A stretch of DNA of 64,000 nt from assembly GCF_001894785.1 (NCBI RefSeq), contig NZ_BCWW01000003.1, forward strand, positions 62,001 through 126,000. The letters run 5' to 3'. The position numbers and the translations under genes were made by a program. Numbering within the stretch: the stretch's first letter is position 1; every line of letters starts with the position of its first letter. This stretch comes from Rhodococcoides fascians NBRC 12155 = LMG 3623. Lineage in GTDB: Bacteria; Actinomycetota; Actinomycetes; Mycobacteriales; Mycobacteriaceae. Below are positions 35,849 through 44,932 of the stretch, piece by piece. The notes under the pieces are model-generated. The model saw only the letters and a program-made list of their open reading frames with translations, was not told the origin of the DNA and ran no database searches.

Positions 35849-38320
35849 TCAGGTGGTCGATGTTCCGTAGCCCATCGCCCGCAGCATCGAGATCAGTTCC
35901 GAGCGCGACCCGGCTCCGAGCCTGCGGCGAATGCGAGCCACATGATGTTCGACGGTTTTCGGGGAGATGTAGAGACGGCTGCCCACCTCGCGGTACGTGA
36001 CGCCGAGAACCAGCAGCTCTGCCACCTCGGCCTCGCGTTCGCTCAGAGATCCCGACGGCTGCGGCGTCGTCCCGTCGGTCTCCCGCAGATGCGTGCTGGG
36101 CTGACGCAACGACCGGGCGATGTGCAGTAACGAGGTGGCCGTAGCGGTGTCGGCGACGGTCAGTGCGGCCTCGCTCGCCAACCGGGCACCGTCCCACGGC
36201 AGGCCGAACGCGGTGAGGGTGCGCGCCGAGAGTTCCACCTCGGCGGCGTCGGGCCTGCCCTGTAGAACACCGAGCCACGCCCGCCCCGCCGCAGCGAGTG
36301 CGGAGCTGTACGGGTGCGTCGGAGCGGCGGACGCGAGGGCCTTCGCGTGCGGCACCAGGGCTTCGGGCGTCTGCGCCACGATGGCGGCCTGCACCTGATA
36401 CCAATGCAGCGCCGATGCCCAGACCGGCGGATCCCCCAACGCGGCGAGCAGCGTCGTGGCCTGCGACACGAGGTGCTCGACGCGATCGAACTGGCCCACT
36501 CGTGTTGCGGCCAGCACCAATTCGCCGAGGGGCAAGAGAGAGAACAGATCGATCGAGTACGCGGCGACGACGTTCTGCGCCTGGGTCCACGCCGTGACGA
36601 GAGACCCGGCGTCCCCGGACCTGCGGGCCAACCCCACTCGAATGCCGTGCAGGAACAGGTGATTGCGCACGTGCGAGTCGGGGATCTCGAGCGGGTCGAC
36701 CAGGTGGCAGGCCTGCGCGGCGTCTCCTCTCAGCATGGCCGCCCAGCCGCCGATGAGAACGAGCCGCGTGTGGGCCTCGGATCCCGGCCGCAGCTCGGGT
36801 AGCGCACGAGCGATGACGGAGTCGACGCGGGCGAGATCACCGCAGTGCACCGCATGCAGGGCGGCCACCGCGGCTGCCGAATCCGGAGCGCACCAACGAT
36901 CGGACGGCGCGGCCGTCAACGTGACCGCGCGCATCAGCGCGTTCGTCGCCGCACTCGACGCCGCAGCGCTGCGTGAGTCGATCGAACCGAGTACCCCGTC
37001 GACGAGCAACGCGCCCGACGCCGTGCTCGACGTCGGTGCCAGCGATGCCACGACACTCAGTGCGCGGTCGGCGGCAGGGCGGTCGCCGGCGGCAGCTGCC
37101 GACAAGGCAGCCCACACCGCATCGGTCCCGAGTCGATCCGTCCCGAGCCAGGCGAACAATTGCGCACTGCGCGAGACCATTCCGCGCTGCGCGGCGATCG
37201 ACGCCGAGACTCTGACTGCCGTGCGTAGATCGACCTGCGTGTGATCGGTGGCCGCATCGAGGATCTCGTCGGCACGACGGCCTGCCTCGTCGAGGTGTCC
37301 GGTCGCGGCGGCCACCTCCGCCCGGCGGGCCGCGAGCGCCGACGGGTCGAACCCCGCCGCTGCTGCCGCGTCGTACAGCTGGCCAGCGGACTCTACGGAA
37401 GTCGAATCGCCTTGTCCAGCAAGGAAATCAGCAAGGTCGGCGCGTACGACCCCGTGCGTCGCCAACGCTCGCGCGGCCGAGGCGTCGAGCAGACCGGATT
37501 GCGCGGCAATGTCGGTGATGCGATCGAGCAGCACCCGGCATCGACGCTCCCCGATCATCTCGGTCAGGGGGCCTTCGGCGGACGGGACCAACGCGCCCGT
37601 GGCGTCGAGAAGACCGGAGCTGCAGGCGATATCGACGACCGTCTCCGCGTCGGCCGGCCGCGTCACGAGCTGCGTCGCCGTGACCGGGTCCGGGACGACG
37701 CCGAAGCGAGCCGCGAGCAGCACGGCGCGGGTGTCGTCGGTGGTGTCGACAAGTATCCGGCGATGCTGCTCGGCAACGGATTCGGTGACCGCACGTAGCG
37801 GAGTCGGGTCGGACCGTTCGCCCCCGAGCGCGGCCAGTGCCGCGTCGACGGCGACGAGCAGCCCTCCGGTGGACTTTGCGATCGCGCTCGCCAGCGAAGC
37901 CGAGATCGGCCGAGCGACGGCGGCTGCCCGCGTTGCGATCGACGTCTTGTCCAGCGGCACCAGCGTCAGGCGAGCGGCACCGGCGGACGCGACGAGCTTC
38001 TCGATCCGGGAATCGTATCGGCGCGGGGCCGTGGCGACAACCAGCGTGATGTCCGAACGGGTTGCCGCAGCGGCGATCTCGTCCACGCGGTGATCCGGCA
38101 ACAGATGGGCGTCGTCGACCAGAACCGTCGCACCCGACGGCGCGTCGGTGACACTGCCCGCATGCACCGTCGTCGCGGCGGCCGCGACCGCACCGAGCAC
38201 CGCGGATCGACCGGAGCCGTTCACCCCGACGACAACATGCACACCGGTGCTCGACGACGCGTCACGAACGAATCGATCGGCGCGCTCGACGCCGACGAGA
38301 GCGGATGGGCTGTTGGCCAC
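35849..38320 (-). CDS. iniR: LuxR-type regulator, probable IniR orthologue
   Basis: The 823-residue regulator has an N-terminal P-loop-like sequence GVNGSGRS (32-39, with Arg replacing the usual Lys) and an AAA/STAND-like domain with LVDDAHLLPDHRVDEI. A long helical repeat middle region follows, and a C-terminal LuxR helix-turn-helix, SLSEREAEVAELLVLGV through SPKTVEHHVARIRRRLG. It lies between the Fe-S reductase and iniBAC, as Rv0339c/IniR does in mycobacteria, where the protein activates iniBAC on cell-wall stress. The Lys-to-Arg change suggests weak or absent ATP hydrolysis. The GTG start at 38320 lies 6 nt after the stop of an Hsp70-like gene, so the two are cotranscribed. The orthology call rests on architecture and neighbourhood. 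Confidence 0.8.
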   Translation of the reverse strand: MANSPSALVGVERADRFVRDASSSTGVHVVVGVNGSGRSAVLGAVAAAATTVHAGSVTDAPSGATVLVDDAHLLPDHRVDEIAAAATRSDITLVVATAPRRYDSRIEKLVASAGAARLTLVPLDKTSIATRAAAVARPISASLASAIAKSTGGLLVAVDAALAALGGERSDPTPLRAVTESVAEQHRRILVDTTDDTRAVLLAARFGVVPDPVTATQLVTRPADAETVVDIACSSGLLDATGALVPSAEGPLTEMIGERRCRVLLDRITDIAAQSGLLDASAARALATHGVVRADLADFLAGQGDSTSVESAGQLYDAAAAAGFDPSALAARRAEVAAATGHLDEAGRRADEILDAATDHTQVDLRTAVRVSASIAAQRGMVSRSAQLFAWLGTDRLGTDAVWAALSAAAAGDRPAADRALSVVASLAPTSSTASGALLVDGVLGSIDSRSAAASSAATNALMRAVTLTAAPSDRWCAPDSAAAVAALHAVHCGDLARVDSVIARALPELRPGSEAHTRLVLIGGWAAMLRGDAAQACHLVDPLEIPDSHVRNHLFLHGIRVGLARRSGDAGSLVTAWTQAQNVVAAYSIDLFSLLPLGELVLAATRVGQFDRVEHLVSQATTLLAALGDPPVWASALHWYQVQAAIVAQTPEALVPHAKALASAAPTHPYSSALAAAGRAWLGVLQGRPDAAEVELSARTLTAFGLPWDGARLASEAALTVADTATATSLLHIARSLRQPSTHLRETDGTTPQPSGSLSEREAEVAELLVLGVTYREVGSRLYISPKTVEHHVARIRRRLGAGSRSELISMLRAMGYGTSTT

Positions 38321-38326
38321 GGCGGC

Positions 38327-40072
38327 CTACTGACCCGTCAAGCCGCCGACGACCCCGCCGAGTCCGTCACCCAGGCCCTGACCCACACCTCCGACAACAC
38401 CGCCGAGGCCCTGCCCGACGCCCTGACCGACGTCGCCGAGGGTCGGGCCCTGGTACGTCGGTAGCGGTTGTGGCGTGAACTGCGGTGCTTGCGGAACCTG
38501 CACGGCCGGGGGCTGGTAGTTGGGCACCGTCGGTGCGGCGATCGACGGGATGGTCGGCACGGTGGCGGCCCCGTTCTGGCCGGGGACCGCGGCCGGCGCT
38601 CCGGCGACGGGTGCCCCGGCAACAGGAGCCCCGGTGGCCGGATCGATCTGGGTGACACTGCCGTCGGCGTTGACCACCGTGGTGGGTGCACCCGTGGAGC
38701 CGACTGCTGCAGAACCGGTTGGCCCGGTCGTGGACCCGACTTCTGCCACGGCGGCCGTGCTGCCGGGAGTCTCGGTGCTCGAGATCTCGGCGTTGGATTC
38801 GGCCGGAGTGGTGTTGTCCGAGTTGAGGGCCGTTCCGACCGACAGTCCGCCGCCGGCGAGAAGGGCCAGCACGACGACGGATCCGGCGACCAGGCCGGCC
38901 TTCTTCCGTCCGGACATTCCCGATTCCGACGCCACTGCCGTCGGGGTCGGGGCGGGACGCGGGGTAGGACGGGGCATCGGCGCGGCAACGGCGGTCGCGG
39001 CGGGAACCGCAGCCAATGCTGCTGCGTCGTCCGCGGCGGTGGCGTCGGCGATGTCGCTGCCGAGGATTGCGGCGCCGATCGCGACGGTCAGTTCGGGGCG
39101 CGGCCCGGCCACGACCGGTACTCGCAGTTCGGTCGAGACGAGCTCGGCGACGAGGGGGATGGCCGAGCTGCCGCCGGTCAGCACCACCTGATCGATGTCG
39201 GTGACCTCGAGGCCTGCGGCCGCGACCGCGTCACGCACGACTCCGATGGAGGCCAGCAGCGATGCGCGAACGAGGTCTTCGATCTCCGAGCGCACGAGTC
39301 GTACTTCGGTGTGCAGCCCCGGCAGGTCGACAGTCAGCGATGTGGAGGTGTCGTAGGACAACTGTTCCTTGGCCTCGCCGCAGCGGGCGCGCAATTCGAC
39401 CAATGCGCCGACGGTGTCGGGATCGAAGGGATCGAACTCGAACGACTGACTGCCCGAGACGGTGTCGAGTACGTACTGCATGATCTCGTGGTCGAACTGA
39501 GCGCCGCCGAACTCCTGCGAATGAACGCCTGTTCCGACGACGCCTGCGTCGGACCCGGTCCGCATCAGCGTGACGTCGAGAGCCGTCGCGCCGAGGTCGT
39601 AGACGACCGCGAGACCGTCGGACTGGGTTCCACGGGTGACCTCGAGCCAGCGCATCGTGGCGACCGACTCGGGAACGAGCGTGACGTCGGTCAGGCCTGC
39701 GCGATCGAGCGCTTCGCCGAGCACCTCGACGGTGTAGGCGGTCCAGCGTGTGGGGTGGGTGACCACCACGGAGGGGGAGGAGTCGACACCGGCGGAGACG
39801 TCGGCGACGAGGGCACGAGTGGCGGTGGCGTACAGGTCTTCGGCGCGGTGACTGCGGCCGTCGTCGTCGATCAGTTCGACGGGGTCACCGACGCGATCGG
39901 CGAATCCACTGATGAGATGGCGCGTCGAGCGGTCCCACAGGTCGGCGAGACTGGGGGCCGCACCGGGACGAAGATCGAGGGCCGAACGCTTGACCACCGA
40001 GGTCACCGGGTCGGTATCCAGGGCGGCAACAGCCGTCACAGTTCCGATCCGTATGCCGAGCCCTGCGTTCAT
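38327..40072 (-). CDS. Hsp70-like membrane protein, divergent from iniB
   Basis: The 581-residue protein has an N-terminal Hsp70-like ATPase: LGIRIGTVTAVAAL (phosphate 1), LAVVYDLGATALDVTLM (phosphate 2) and QVVLTGGSSAIPLVAELV (adenosine motif, about residue 310). A basic linker SGRKKAG is followed by one transmembrane helix, LVAGSVVVLALLAGGGLSVG (about 400). The outer tail has Ser/Thr-Pro content, VAGAP repeats, PQ-rich segments and a final Gly/Val/Leu-rich repeat (GQGLGGVVGGVGQGLGDGLGG) that resembles the Gly-rich body of the neighbouring IniB. The ATG at 40072 has GAAGGTGG upstream. It shares a 256-nt divergent promoter region with iniB and is cotranscribed with the IniR gene, so it is a good candidate for an IniB-linked sensor (inference). 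Confidence 0.78.
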   Translation of the reverse strand: MNAGLGIRIGTVTAVAALDTDPVTSVVKRSALDLRPGAAPSLADLWDRSTRHLISGFADRVGDPVELIDDDGRSHRAEDLYATATRALVADVSAGVDSSPSVVVTHPTRWTAYTVEVLGEALDRAGLTDVTLVPESVATMRWLEVTRGTQSDGLAVVYDLGATALDVTLMRTGSDAGVVGTGVHSQEFGGAQFDHEIMQYVLDTVSGSQSFEFDPFDPDTVGALVELRARCGEAKEQLSYDTSTSLTVDLPGLHTEVRLVRSEIEDLVRASLLASIGVVRDAVAAAGLEVTDIDQVVLTGGSSAIPLVAELVSTELRVPVVAGPRPELTVAIGAAILGSDIADATAADDAAALAAVPAATAVAAPMPRPTPRPAPTPTAVASESGMSGRKKAGLVAGSVVVLALLAGGGLSVGTALNSDNTTPAESNAEISSTETPGSTAAVAEVGSTTGPTGSAAVGSTGAPTTVVNADGSVTQIDPATGAPVAGAPVAGAPAAVPGQNGAATVPTIPSIAAPTVPNYQPPAVQVPQAPQFTPQPLPTYQGPTLGDVGQGVGQGLGGVVGGVGQGLGDGLGGVVGGLTGQ

Positions 40073-40186
40073 CTGCCGCCACCTTCTTGTCGCACTGCCC
40101 TGGTTCCCACCGCCGTTACCCGCACTGTCGGCTCGGTGCCCCGATTCGTTACGTCTCACAGCAGGTTAGAGCGTGCAACGAGGTAA

Positions 40187-40225
40187 ATCCCCTAAAGCGC
40201 TCAGATCCCCTAATGCAAGTCCCCT
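40187..40225. promoter_or_regulatory. Direct repeats CCCCT upstream of iniB
   Basis: Three CCCCT motifs at 40189-40193, 40207-40211 and 40221-40225 lie in the divergent region ~100-140 nt before the iniB start. The first two are within the identical 9-mer ATCCCCTAA. A CCCCCGGGGG palindrome follows at 40231-40240. They are candidates for binding of the IniR-type regulator. No matching -10/-35 pair was assigned. Confidence 0.4.
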
Positions 40226-40328
40226 GGCGACCCCCGGGGGAGTAGGGGGATCGTCCCCGTTGGGCGGGGGCTCTGCGAACCATAGCTTTGTGATCAACCA
40301 CGAAGCATCACTCGTCAAGGAGACTCAC

Positions 40329-42971
40329 ATGGCTACCAACGCCGTACTCGATTTCATTCTCGGCCTGCTGCGCGACGACAACGCCGCTGCTGCCTACTGC
40401 GCCAACCCCGAGACGACGTTGGCCGCTGCCGGCCTCGGCGGCGTCACCCACGCGGACATCGTCGCGGTGGCCCCGTTGGTCGCCGAGTCGGGACTGTTCG
40501 CCGGTGCGGGCAGCCAGCTCTCCGCCATCCTGGGTGCAGGCGGATCCGCAGGCCTCGACGGCGCACTCGCCGGAGGCGCGAGCCTCGGCGGCGGACTGTC
40601 GGCCGGACTCGGCATTGCCGCAGGAGCGGTAGCCGGCGGCGGGCTCGCCGCAGGTGGCGCGCTGACCGGTGGAATCGACGTGGCGGGCGAGATCGAAGCG
40701 TCGCTCCAGGCAGCTCTCGCTGCAGCTCTGGCCGTCGGTGGTCAGATCGGCCTCGAACTCGGCACCGCATTCGGTGGCGCTCTCGACGCACTCATCGGTG
40801 CCGGTGCGGGCATCGGCGGCGGACTCGGTGGCGGAATCGATCTGGACCTCGACGGCCTTCTCGGCGGCACGGTCGGACTCGGCGCTGCGCTCACCGGACT
40901 CATCGGAGCAGGCGCAGACATCGGCGGCGAGATCAGCGCCGACCTGGCAGCGCAGCTGCAGGCAGCCCTCGACGCCGCGATCGGCGCCACCGGCGCAGTC
41001 GACCTCGCCGCGCTGGCCGACATCCAGGGCGGACTGTCCGGCGCACTCGGTGCCCTCTTCGCAGTCGGCGGAACCGTCGGAGCCGAACTGGGCGCTGCCG
41101 TCGGTGGCGTCTTCGAATCCGTGCTCGACGCCGGAGCCGGACTGGACATCGTCGGCGGCCTCGGGACTGCACTGACCGCAGGCATCGGCGGCGCTCTCGT
41201 CGGACTCGGAACGGTCGGTGCCGACCTCACCGCAGACATCTCGGCAGCCCTTAGCGGATCCGCCGAAGCCGGAGCCGCGCTCGTCGGCGACATCGCCCGT
41301 GGCATCGGTGGCAGCCTCGGCGGACTCTTCGCCGTCGACGGTGCCATCGCAGGATCCATCGGAACCGCACTCGGTGCAGTACTCGACGCCGGTGCCCTCG
41401 CCGACATCGACGTCGACGCACTCCTCGCAGCCGGCGGCAACATCGGCACGGTCGTCAGCGGTGCCCTGGGCGGCGTCCTCGATCTCGACGCCGGAGTCGT
41501 CGGAAACCTGGCCACGGCCATCGACACCGCCATCGAGGGAACCCTCGGCGCAGGTCTGGGCATCGGTGGCAGCATCACCGGCGAACTGGCGGGTGAGCTG
41601 ACGGGTGAGCTGACCGGCGGAATCACCGGCGCACTGACCGGCGGAGTGACGGGCAGCCTCGAAGGAATTCTCGGAACCGCGTTCGGTGTGGGCGGCGCTG
41701 CAGGCGCACAGCTCGGCACGGCCGTCGAAGCGATCGTCGACGCCGGAGCCACACTCGACCTCGGAGCAGCACTCGGCGCGAGTGCAGAACTCAGCGCTCA
41801 GCTGGCCGGTGCGGTCGACACGGCCGTGTCCGCAGGTGCCGATCTCACCGGCACCGTGGAAGGCACCCTCTCCGGACTCGGTGGCCTCGGCGGCGGCCTG
41901 ACCGGCGGCCTCGCCGGACTCGGCAACGTCGGCGGAGACCTCACCGGCGGCCTGGCCGGACTCGGTGCCCTCGGCGGCGGCCTGACGGGCGGCCTCGCCG
42001 GAGTCGGCAGCGTCGGCGCAGGTATCACCGGTGGCCTCGCGGCCGTCGGCAGCGCAGGAGCAGATGTGACCGGCGGCCTCGCGGCGGTCGGCAACGTCGG
42101 CGGCGACGTGGCCGGTGGACTGAATGGGCTCGTCGACGCGGGCACGAGCCTGACCGGCGGACTGGCCGGACTCGGCGGAATCGCAGGCGGTGTTGCAGGT
42201 GGAGTCGAGGGCGGTGTCTCGACCGGGATCGACGCAGCCGCGCAGGCCGGTGCGGGTCTGGAAGGCACCCTGACCGGTGCCGTCGACGGCGGGATCGACG
42301 CGGCAGCGCAGGCCGGTGCAGGACTGGAAGGCACTCTCACCGGTGCCGTCGACGGCGGAATCGACGCGGCAGCGCAGGCCGGCGCAGGACTGGAAGGCAC
42401 TCTGACCGGCGCTGTGAACGGCGGAATCGACGCCGGTACGCAGGTCGGTGCAGGACTCGAATCGGCAGGTGACCTCGCCGGTTCCGCCGCGGGTGACCTG
42501 GCCGGAAACGTCACCGGAGGACTCGAGGGCACCGTGGGCGGCGTCGTCGACGCGGGAACCTCGGTGGGCGGCGAGATCGCGTCGAACATCGGCGGCGGAC
42601 TGGATGCCGGCGGCTCGATCGGCGGCGGACTGGCCTCCACGGTGACCGGGGGTTTGGATGCTGGTGCGGACGCTGCGGGTTCCGTGGCCGGCGGGTTTGA
42701 CTCCGCCGCGCAGCTCGGTGGCCAGGTCACCGGTGCAGTGCAGTCCGGAGCCGAGGGATCTTTCGAGTCTGCGAGCTCCTTCGATTCCAGCGCGAACGCA
42801 TCGGGCACGGGCTGGTCGAGCGTCGACTCCGACGTCTTCGGACAGAGCGAGAGCAGCACGGACCTGTTCGGCGAGACCGGCGGCAACCTGCACGGATCGG
42901 TCGATTCGGCAGCAGATTCACTGGGCCACTCGCTGACCGTCGACCACGACATCGACCCGCTGAACCCCTGA
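40329..42971 (+). CDS. iniB: IniB-like glycine/alanine-rich protein
   Basis: The 880-residue protein starts with the conserved IniB N-terminal domain (MATNAVLDFILGLLRDDNAAAAYCANPETTLAAAGL, about 1-55). A huge Gly/Ala/Leu/Ile-rich region built of GGLxGG and GAGLxG units follows. Residues ~634-700 include three exact-length 22-residue repeats. The last ~70 residues switch to Ser/Asp/Thr-rich sequence. There is no conventional signal peptide. Mycobacterial IniB is induced by isoniazid and ethambutol, and its function is unknown. This version is much longer than the roughly 480 residues I recall for M. tuberculosis. The ATG at 40329 follows AAGGAGA with a 5-nt spacer. A perfect 20-bp hairpin separates it from iniA. 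Confidence 0.82.
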   Translation: MATNAVLDFILGLLRDDNAAAAYCANPETTLAAAGLGGVTHADIVAVAPLVAESGLFAGAGSQLSAILGAGGSAGLDGALAGGASLGGGLSAGLGIAAGAVAGGGLAAGGALTGGIDVAGEIEASLQAALAAALAVGGQIGLELGTAFGGALDALIGAGAGIGGGLGGGIDLDLDGLLGGTVGLGAALTGLIGAGADIGGEISADLAAQLQAALDAAIGATGAVDLAALADIQGGLSGALGALFAVGGTVGAELGAAVGGVFESVLDAGAGLDIVGGLGTALTAGIGGALVGLGTVGADLTADISAALSGSAEAGAALVGDIARGIGGSLGGLFAVDGAIAGSIGTALGAVLDAGALADIDVDALLAAGGNIGTVVSGALGGVLDLDAGVVGNLATAIDTAIEGTLGAGLGIGGSITGELAGELTGELTGGITGALTGGVTGSLEGILGTAFGVGGAAGAQLGTAVEAIVDAGATLDLGAALGASAELSAQLAGAVDTAVSAGADLTGTVEGTLSGLGGLGGGLTGGLAGLGNVGGDLTGGLAGLGALGGGLTGGLAGVGSVGAGITGGLAAVGSAGADVTGGLAAVGNVGGDVAGGLNGLVDAGTSLTGGLAGLGGIAGGVAGGVEGGVSTGIDAAAQAGAGLEGTLTGAVDGGIDAAAQAGAGLEGTLTGAVDGGIDAAAQAGAGLEGTLTGAVNGGIDAGTQVGAGLESAGDLAGSAAGDLAGNVTGGLEGTVGGVVDAGTSVGGEIASNIGGGLDAGGSIGGGLASTVTGGLDAGADAAGSVAGGFDSAAQLGGQVTGAVQSGAEGSFESASSFDSSANASGTGWSSVDSDVFGQSESSTDLFGETGGNLHGSVDSAADSLGHSLTVDHDIDPLNP
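42228..42425 (+). repeat. 66-bp tandem repeats inside iniB
   Basis: Three 66-bp units start at 42228, 42294 and 42360, each encoding IDAAAQAGAGLEGTLTGAV plus 3 residues. A diverged fourth unit begins at 42426 (IDAGTQVGAGLE). The DNA identity between units is high enough for slippage or unequal recombination to change copy number. Confidence 0.85.
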
Positions 42972-43000
42972 TCGCGTTGCCTGTGATCAGGTGACGAAGT

Positions 43001-43046
43001 GACGACTCGGCCCCGAGTGTTCAACGACACTCGGGGCCGAGTCGTC
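43001..43046 (+). terminator. Perfect 20-bp hairpin between iniB and iniA
   Basis: Positions 43001-43020 are the exact reverse complement of 43027-43046, with a 6-nt loop TCAACG. It starts 30 nt after the iniB stop and ends 77 nt before the iniA start. There is no T-tract after it (GCTAGAG follows), so it may act as a partial terminator or as an RNA processing/stabilising element that sets the iniB to iniA ratio. Confidence 0.7.
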
Positions 43047-43123
43047 GCTAGAGTCTGGGAATGCGGCCTGCGGGACGAGTTGGGTTCGCGGGAGTCGACG
43101 AGATGGGTTGTGGAGACACAGGT

Positions 43124-44932
43124 ATGGACGGGCAATCTACGGAACTGGCCGAGCTGCTCGATCGCACCGCGGAGGTAGCGACATCGGCGAGACGATCCGA
43201 TCTGGTCGATCGAGTCGAGGCAGCGAAGTCGCGTGTGCTCGACCCTCGCCGTCGCATCATCGTGGTCGGACCCCTCAAACAGGGCAAGAGCCAGTTCGTG
43301 AATTCGCTGCTGAATCTGACGGTGTGCTCGGTGGGCGACGACGAGACCACCGCGATTCCGACGGTGGTGTCCAACGCGGACAGCTTCTCCGCGCAGCTGG
43401 TGCTCGCGAATCCCGGTGACGAACCGATTCGCGTGGACGTACCGCTCGAAGAGATCACCACGGTCACTCCGGCGAGTCCCCGGGCTCAGGGCCGGGAGGT
43501 GCTGCGGCTGGACATCGCGGTACCGAGCCCACTGCTCGCCGACGGCCTGGTGCTGGTCGACACGCCGGGAGTCGGTGGCCACGGAAACCCGCATGCGGCA
43601 GGGACATTGGGTCTGATTCCGTCGGCCGATGCCGTGCTCGTCGTGTCCGACGCCTCTCGTGAATTCACCGAGCCGGAATTGGCGTTCCTGCGGCAGGTGC
43701 AGGGTCTGTGCCCGGCGGTGGCGGTGCTGATCACCAAGATCGATCTGTATCCCCATTGGCGGCAGATCGTCGAGGCCAACCGTGGACATCTGGACCGTGC
43801 AGGCATCACCGTGCAGATGCTGCCGGTGTCGTCGTTGTTGCGTTCGCACGCAGTGCGTTTGAACGACGAGGAACTCAATGCAGAATCCGGCTTCCAGCAG
43901 CTGTACGCATTTCTGCGCGACGACGTGGTGGCACGAGCCGACGTGCTGGCTCGCGCATCGGTATCCCTCGACGTCCGCTCGGTGACCGAGCACCTGACAC
44001 TGTCGTTCGGCAGTGAGCTTGCGGCGCTGAAGGATCCGGAGCGCGCGGCCGCCGCGGTCGCCGGGCTCCAGCGTGCCAAGTCCGCCGCCGAGGAACTGCA
44101 CAAGAGGTCCTCGCAGTGGCAACAGACGCTCGGTGACGGAATCGCAGATCTCGCGTCGGACATCGATCACGACCTGCGCGACCGACTGCGACGCGTCACC
44201 CGGGAGGCCGAGGAAACCGTCGACGAGGGGGATCCGGGGAAGGACTGGCCGCAACTGGGCGAATGGCTCGAAGAGCAGATCGCTGCGTCGGTGGGCGACA
44301 ATTTCGTGTGGGCGCACGAGCGGGCTCTGTGGTTGTCGGAGTTGGTGGCCGAGCACTTCGCGTCGTCCGGCGCGGCGGCCCTGCCCGATCTCGATCTCGG
44401 CGATCTCGACAATGTGCTCGAGCCCGTGACGTCCCTGGCCGATCTGGAGTCGGGTCGGGTGGGTATCACGCAGAAAGTGCTCGTGGGAATGCGTGGATCC
44501 TACGGCGGCGTACTGATGTTCGGTCTGATCACCACGTTCGTCGGGCTGAGTCTGCTCAATCCGATCTCGATCGGAGCAGGCGTACTGCTCGGCACCAAGG
44601 CGTACAAGGAAGACAAGGAGAATCGCGTCAAGGCTCGTCGTTCCGAGGCCAAGATGGCGATTCGCCGCTTCACCGACGACGTCAGCTTCCAGGTGGGCAA
44701 GGAGTCGAAGGATCGGCTGCGTCAGATTCAGCGGGTGCTGCGAGATCACTTCACCTCGATCGCCGAGCAGACATTGCGTTCGCTCAACGAGTCGTTGCGC
44801 TCGGCGCAAGAAGCCGCTGCCGCCGACAACACCGATCGCACCGCCCGGATCGCGAGGCTGGAGAACGACATGCGACTTGTCTCGGAATTGAATGCTCGCG
44901 CAACGCGTCTGGTGAAGGACGTCGCAGTATGA
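43124..44932 (+). CDS. iniA: IniA, dynamin-like GTPase
   Basis: The 602-residue bacterial dynamin-like protein has G1 GPLKQGKS (49-56), switch threonines in DDETTAIPT (72-80), G3 DTPGVGG (146-152) and G4 TKID (204-207). A long helical stalk follows, and a hydrophobic paddle-like segment GVLMFGLITTFVGLSLLNPISIGAGVLL lies around 465-490. IniA in mycobacteria is a membrane-remodelling GTPase induced by cell-wall drugs. The ATG at 43124 is chosen because GGAG lies 8 nt before it; earlier in-frame codons at 43103 and 43061 are possible. It is coupled to iniC by an ATGA overlap. Confidence 0.9.
   Translation: MDGQSTELAELLDRTAEVATSARRSDLVDRVEAAKSRVLDPRRRIIVVGPLKQGKSQFVNSLLNLTVCSVGDDETTAIPTVVSNADSFSAQLVLANPGDEPIRVDVPLEEITTVTPASPRAQGREVLRLDIAVPSPLLADGLVLVDTPGVGGHGNPHAAGTLGLIPSADAVLVVSDASREFTEPELAFLRQVQGLCPAVAVLITKIDLYPHWRQIVEANRGHLDRAGITVQMLPVSSLLRSHAVRLNDEELNAESGFQQLYAFLRDDVVARADVLARASVSLDVRSVTEHLTLSFGSELAALKDPERAAAAVAGLQRAKSAAEELHKRSSQWQQTLGDGIADLASDIDHDLRDRLRRVTREAEETVDEGDPGKDWPQLGEWLEEQIAASVGDNFVWAHERALWLSELVAEHFASSGAAALPDLDLGDLDNVLEPVTSLADLESGRVGITQKVLVGMRGSYGGVLMFGLITTFVGLSLLNPISIGAGVLLGTKAYKEDKENRVKARRSEAKMAIRRFTDDVSFQVGKESKDRLRQIQRVLRDHFTSIAEQTLRSLNESLRSAQEAAAADNTDRTARIARLENDMRLVSELNARATRLVKDVAV

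Noticed and set aside
42228..42490. Tandem repeats as a CRISPR-like array
   Set aside because: Units are 66 bp, in frame, without spacers, and inside the iniB coding sequence.
40308..42893. A long antisense frame across iniB
   Set aside because: The repetitive GC-rich coding sequence of iniB keeps other frames open; the antisense product has no recognisable domain or ribosome-binding site.
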